Assembly (NCBI GenBank): GCA_964536805.1
Contig: CAZHYQ010000006.1
Span: 107,103-171,102 of the forward strand
DNA length: 64,000 nucleotides
Direction of reading: 5' to 3'
Origin: Longilinea sp964536805
GTDB lineage: Bacteria > Chloroflexota > Anaerolineae > Anaerolineales > Anaerolineaceae
Within the stretch, counting starts at the first letter, position 1. The number at the start of each line of letters is the position of its first letter. This document shows, one piece after another, positions 62,540 to 64,000 of the stretch. The notes beneath the pieces were generated by a model. It was not told the DNA's origin. It made no database searches and saw only the letters and a program-made list of their open reading frames with translations. The position numbers and the translations under genes were made by a program.

Positions 62540-62594
62540 GAATTTCATATATACTTATCCTGACCCATTTCCAAGCACAGGTGGGAGATTGAGC

Positions 62595-63203
62595 ATGAGA
62601 AAGCCTTTCAATCGCTGGCTTCGGTTCGGTTTATTGGCAGCCTTCCTATCCACGCTGCTTGGTACGCTTATTTTTCCAGTCTATTCGGACACACCGGTAA
62701 AAGTCTTCCTTCCCGTTGTCCTCACGCCGGATATCCCCCTAGTCAATGGAGATTTCGAATCAGGGCTGGCAAATTGGATCATCTCACCAGCCTCGGCAAC
62801 TCTCCTTTTCAACGAAGCGGATTTACCGGAGGGAATCATCCCGCATTCCGGCAGCCATGTAGCCTGGCTGGGTGATCACCAGATTCCGAATCAGGCAACG
62901 ACTTTTTCGATCACACAGAATTTAATTATTCCTGAAAACGCTCCAATCCTGCATTTTTGGCTGATGAGTTATTCAGCGGAATATTGTCCAAGTGATAGCG
63001 ATGTTTTGCAGATTTTTGTCAACGATATTTTGATCGATTGGTGGCCAATCTGCAAAGACCAGAATACATTTACCTGGCGGCATCTGATTTCGAATTTAAA
63101 GGTCTTTTCCGGGTACATCGTGGATCTGACCATTCGCGTGGTGACAAACAACGCCTTTCCCAGTGAGGTTTACGTGGATGATTTTAGTTTTTCATCCCGC
63201 TAA
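62595..63203 (+). CDS. Secreted protein with carbohydrate-binding-like beta-sandwich
   Basis: 202 residues from ATG 62595, GGGAG at 62583-62587 supports the start. A signal peptide (about 1-31) is followed by VFLPVVLTPD and a single domain starting NGDFESGLANWII, the usual opening of galactose-binding-like/CBM modules (GDFE-G--W), and ending in YVDDFSF. It is exported; ligand not determinable. Confidence 0.72.
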   Translation: MRKPFNRWLRFGLLAAFLSTLLGTLIFPVYSDTPVKVFLPVVLTPDIPLVNGDFESGLANWIISPASATLLFNEADLPEGIIPHSGSHVAWLGDHQIPNQATTFSITQNLIIPENAPILHFWLMSYSAEYCPSDSDVLQIFVNDILIDWWPICKDQNTFTWRHLISNLKVFSGYIVDLTIRVVTNNAFPSEVYVDDFSFSSR

Positions 63204-63316
63204 TTGAAATTTCGATCGTTTTTTCGGCAACAAGACAGAATACACCTAACCAGAAAGACGAGTTCATCAAACCCAATCAATTCCGTTTGTCTTCACTTTT
63301 CCAATAGACATGCTGT

Positions 63317-63345
63317 TTGACAATTCGTGGAACCCCCTCTAAACT
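63317..63345 (+). promoter_or_regulatory. Promoter of comM-like gene, likely leaderless
   Basis: TTGACA (63317-63322) and TAAACT (63340-63345) are spaced by exactly 17 bp. ATG 63352 begins 6 nt after the -10 box, at the expected start of transcription. Confidence 0.75.
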
Positions 63346-63351
63346 AAACCC

Positions 63352-64000
63352 ATGCTTGCCCGTATTTTTTCCTGCGCTGTTGTCGGCCTCGAAGGAGTTA
63401 TCGTCGAGGTTGAAGTTGATTTTGGCCAGGGGCTGCCGAAGATGACGATCGTCGGGCTGCCGGACGCGGCTGTCCAGGAAAGCCGCGAACGCGTTTATTC
63501 CGCCATCAAGAACGCCAACCTTTCCTATCCGCGCAAGCCGTTGACGGTTAACCTGGCTCCGGCAACCGTCCGAAAAGAAGGCCCGGCTTATGACCTGCCA
63601 ATCGCGCTGGGCGTACTGGTGGTTACGGAACAGATATCGCCCGAGAGCCTGGCTGAAACGCTGGTGATTGGCGAGCTATCCCTGGACGGCACGGTGCGCC
63701 ATGTGCGCGGCGTGCTTCCCATGGCAGCCGTGGCGCGCCGGGAAGGCTTCAAGCACGTATTTGTTCCGTCCTGCGATGCCGCTGAGGCTTCCTTGATCCC
63801 CGAACTGGATGTCATCCCGGTGGCCAACCTGACCGAACTGGCCAACCACCTGCTTGGGAACGTGATCATCCCCTCCCATCCGCCGGTTAATGTCGAGCAG
63901 GTTGAGCCAGCGGTGCAGGTCGATTTTCGTGAAATCAAGGGTCAGGAACACGTCAAACGCGCGCTAGAGATCGCGGCTGCCGGCGGCCATAATGTGCTCA
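63352..64000 (+). CDS. ComM/YifB Mg-chelatase-family AAA ATPase (3' end outside window)
   Basis: The first 216 residues are present. The opening MLARIFSCAVVGLEGVIVEV, the IVGLPDAAVQESRERV segment and LTVNLAPATVRKEGPAYDLPIALG are characteristic of the YifB/ComM lon-like N-terminal domain. The AAA domain begins at FREIKGQEHVKRALEIAAAGGHN at the window edge. ComM helicases help integrate DNA during natural transformation; the general family name is safe, the role here is inferred. Confidence 0.92.
   Translation, partial: MLARIFSCAVVGLEGVIVEVEVDFGQGLPKMTIVGLPDAAVQESRERVYSAIKNANLSYPRKPLTVNLAPATVRKEGPAYDLPIALGVLVVTEQISPESLAETLVIGELSLDGTVRHVRGVLPMAAVARREGFKHVFVPSCDAAEASLIPELDVIPVANLTELANHLLGNVIIPSHPPVNVEQVEPAVQVDFREIKGQEHVKRALEIAAAGGHNVL

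Overview
The window reads as chromosomal DNA from a Chloroflexota bacterium, most likely class Anaerolineae. This is inferred from gene content only. Pointers are secreted proteins with long Thr/Pro-rich linkers (LysM protein, NBR1-type Ig lipoprotein), TPR-BTAD (SARP-like) regulators, a bifunctional PGI/PMI-type SIS protein, a MoxR/DUF58/DUF4129 cassette, a fused CpaE-like receiver-ATPase and no outer-membrane biogenesis genes. Base composition is roughly 50-55% G+C, except for a clearly GC-richer block at 36.4-39.7 kb.

Layout. 1-10.5 kb: a partial propeller protein and a LysM protein (minus), an RsbV/RsbW/six-GAF SpoIIE phosphatase partner-switching module (plus), a HAD hydrolase, an FtsB/DivIC-like protein, tRNA-Leu(CAG) and a 7-TM GAF kinase-like protein. 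10.5-20 kb: an LCP-family lipoprotein, a tyrosine recombinase homologue lacking its catalytic residues, tilS, a receiver-CpaE/sirtuin/histidine kinase operon, and degV with mutL. 20-33 kb: HAD phosphatase, S41 and HtrA proteases, S1-domain protein, pyrG, eno, a cupredoxin lipoprotein, type 5 uracil-DNA glycosylase, queA, ruvB and upp. 33-36.3 kb: moaA, a HExxH membrane protein, tpiA and the RNase P RNA, whose 3' tail is repeated downstream. 36.4-40.2 kb: a minus-strand accessory cluster of a family-B DNA polymerase with lost proofreading motifs, a small helical protein, a RecA-fold protein without a P-loop, and a LuxR-type regulator, interrupted by a MITE-like palindrome. 40.3-45 kb: a promoter-to-terminator unit encoding an unidentified structured RNA, a SET-domain protein, and the MoxR-DUF58-DUF4129 operon. 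45-54 kb: M20 dipeptidase, VTT-domain protein, uridine kinase, tRNA-Thr(CGT), a GT4 glycosyltransferase, dinB, a PGI/PMI-like protein and an NBR1-Ig lipoprotein. 54-60 kb: fdhD, mobA and a three-gene NAD-linked formate dehydrogenase operon (NuoEF fusion, ferredoxin subunit, molybdopterin catalytic subunit). 60-64 kb: TPR-wHTH-BTAD regulator, two small or secreted proteins, and the start of a ComM-type Mg-chelatase-family ATPase.

How parts fit together. moaA, mobA and fdhD serve the molybdenum cofactor of the formate dehydrogenase. mutL, ruvB, dinB, the type 5 UDG and the exonuclease-dead PolB/RecA-fold pair make the window rich in DNA repair and damage tolerance. eno, tpiA and pyrG/upp/udk are ordinary central metabolism and pyrimidine salvage genes. 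Several genes have a -10 box that ends 6-7 nt before the start codon, suggesting leaderless mRNAs.

The least explained parts are the PolB/RecA-fold cluster, the orphan RNA at 40.38-40.58 kb, the duplicated rnpB tail and the dead recombinase.
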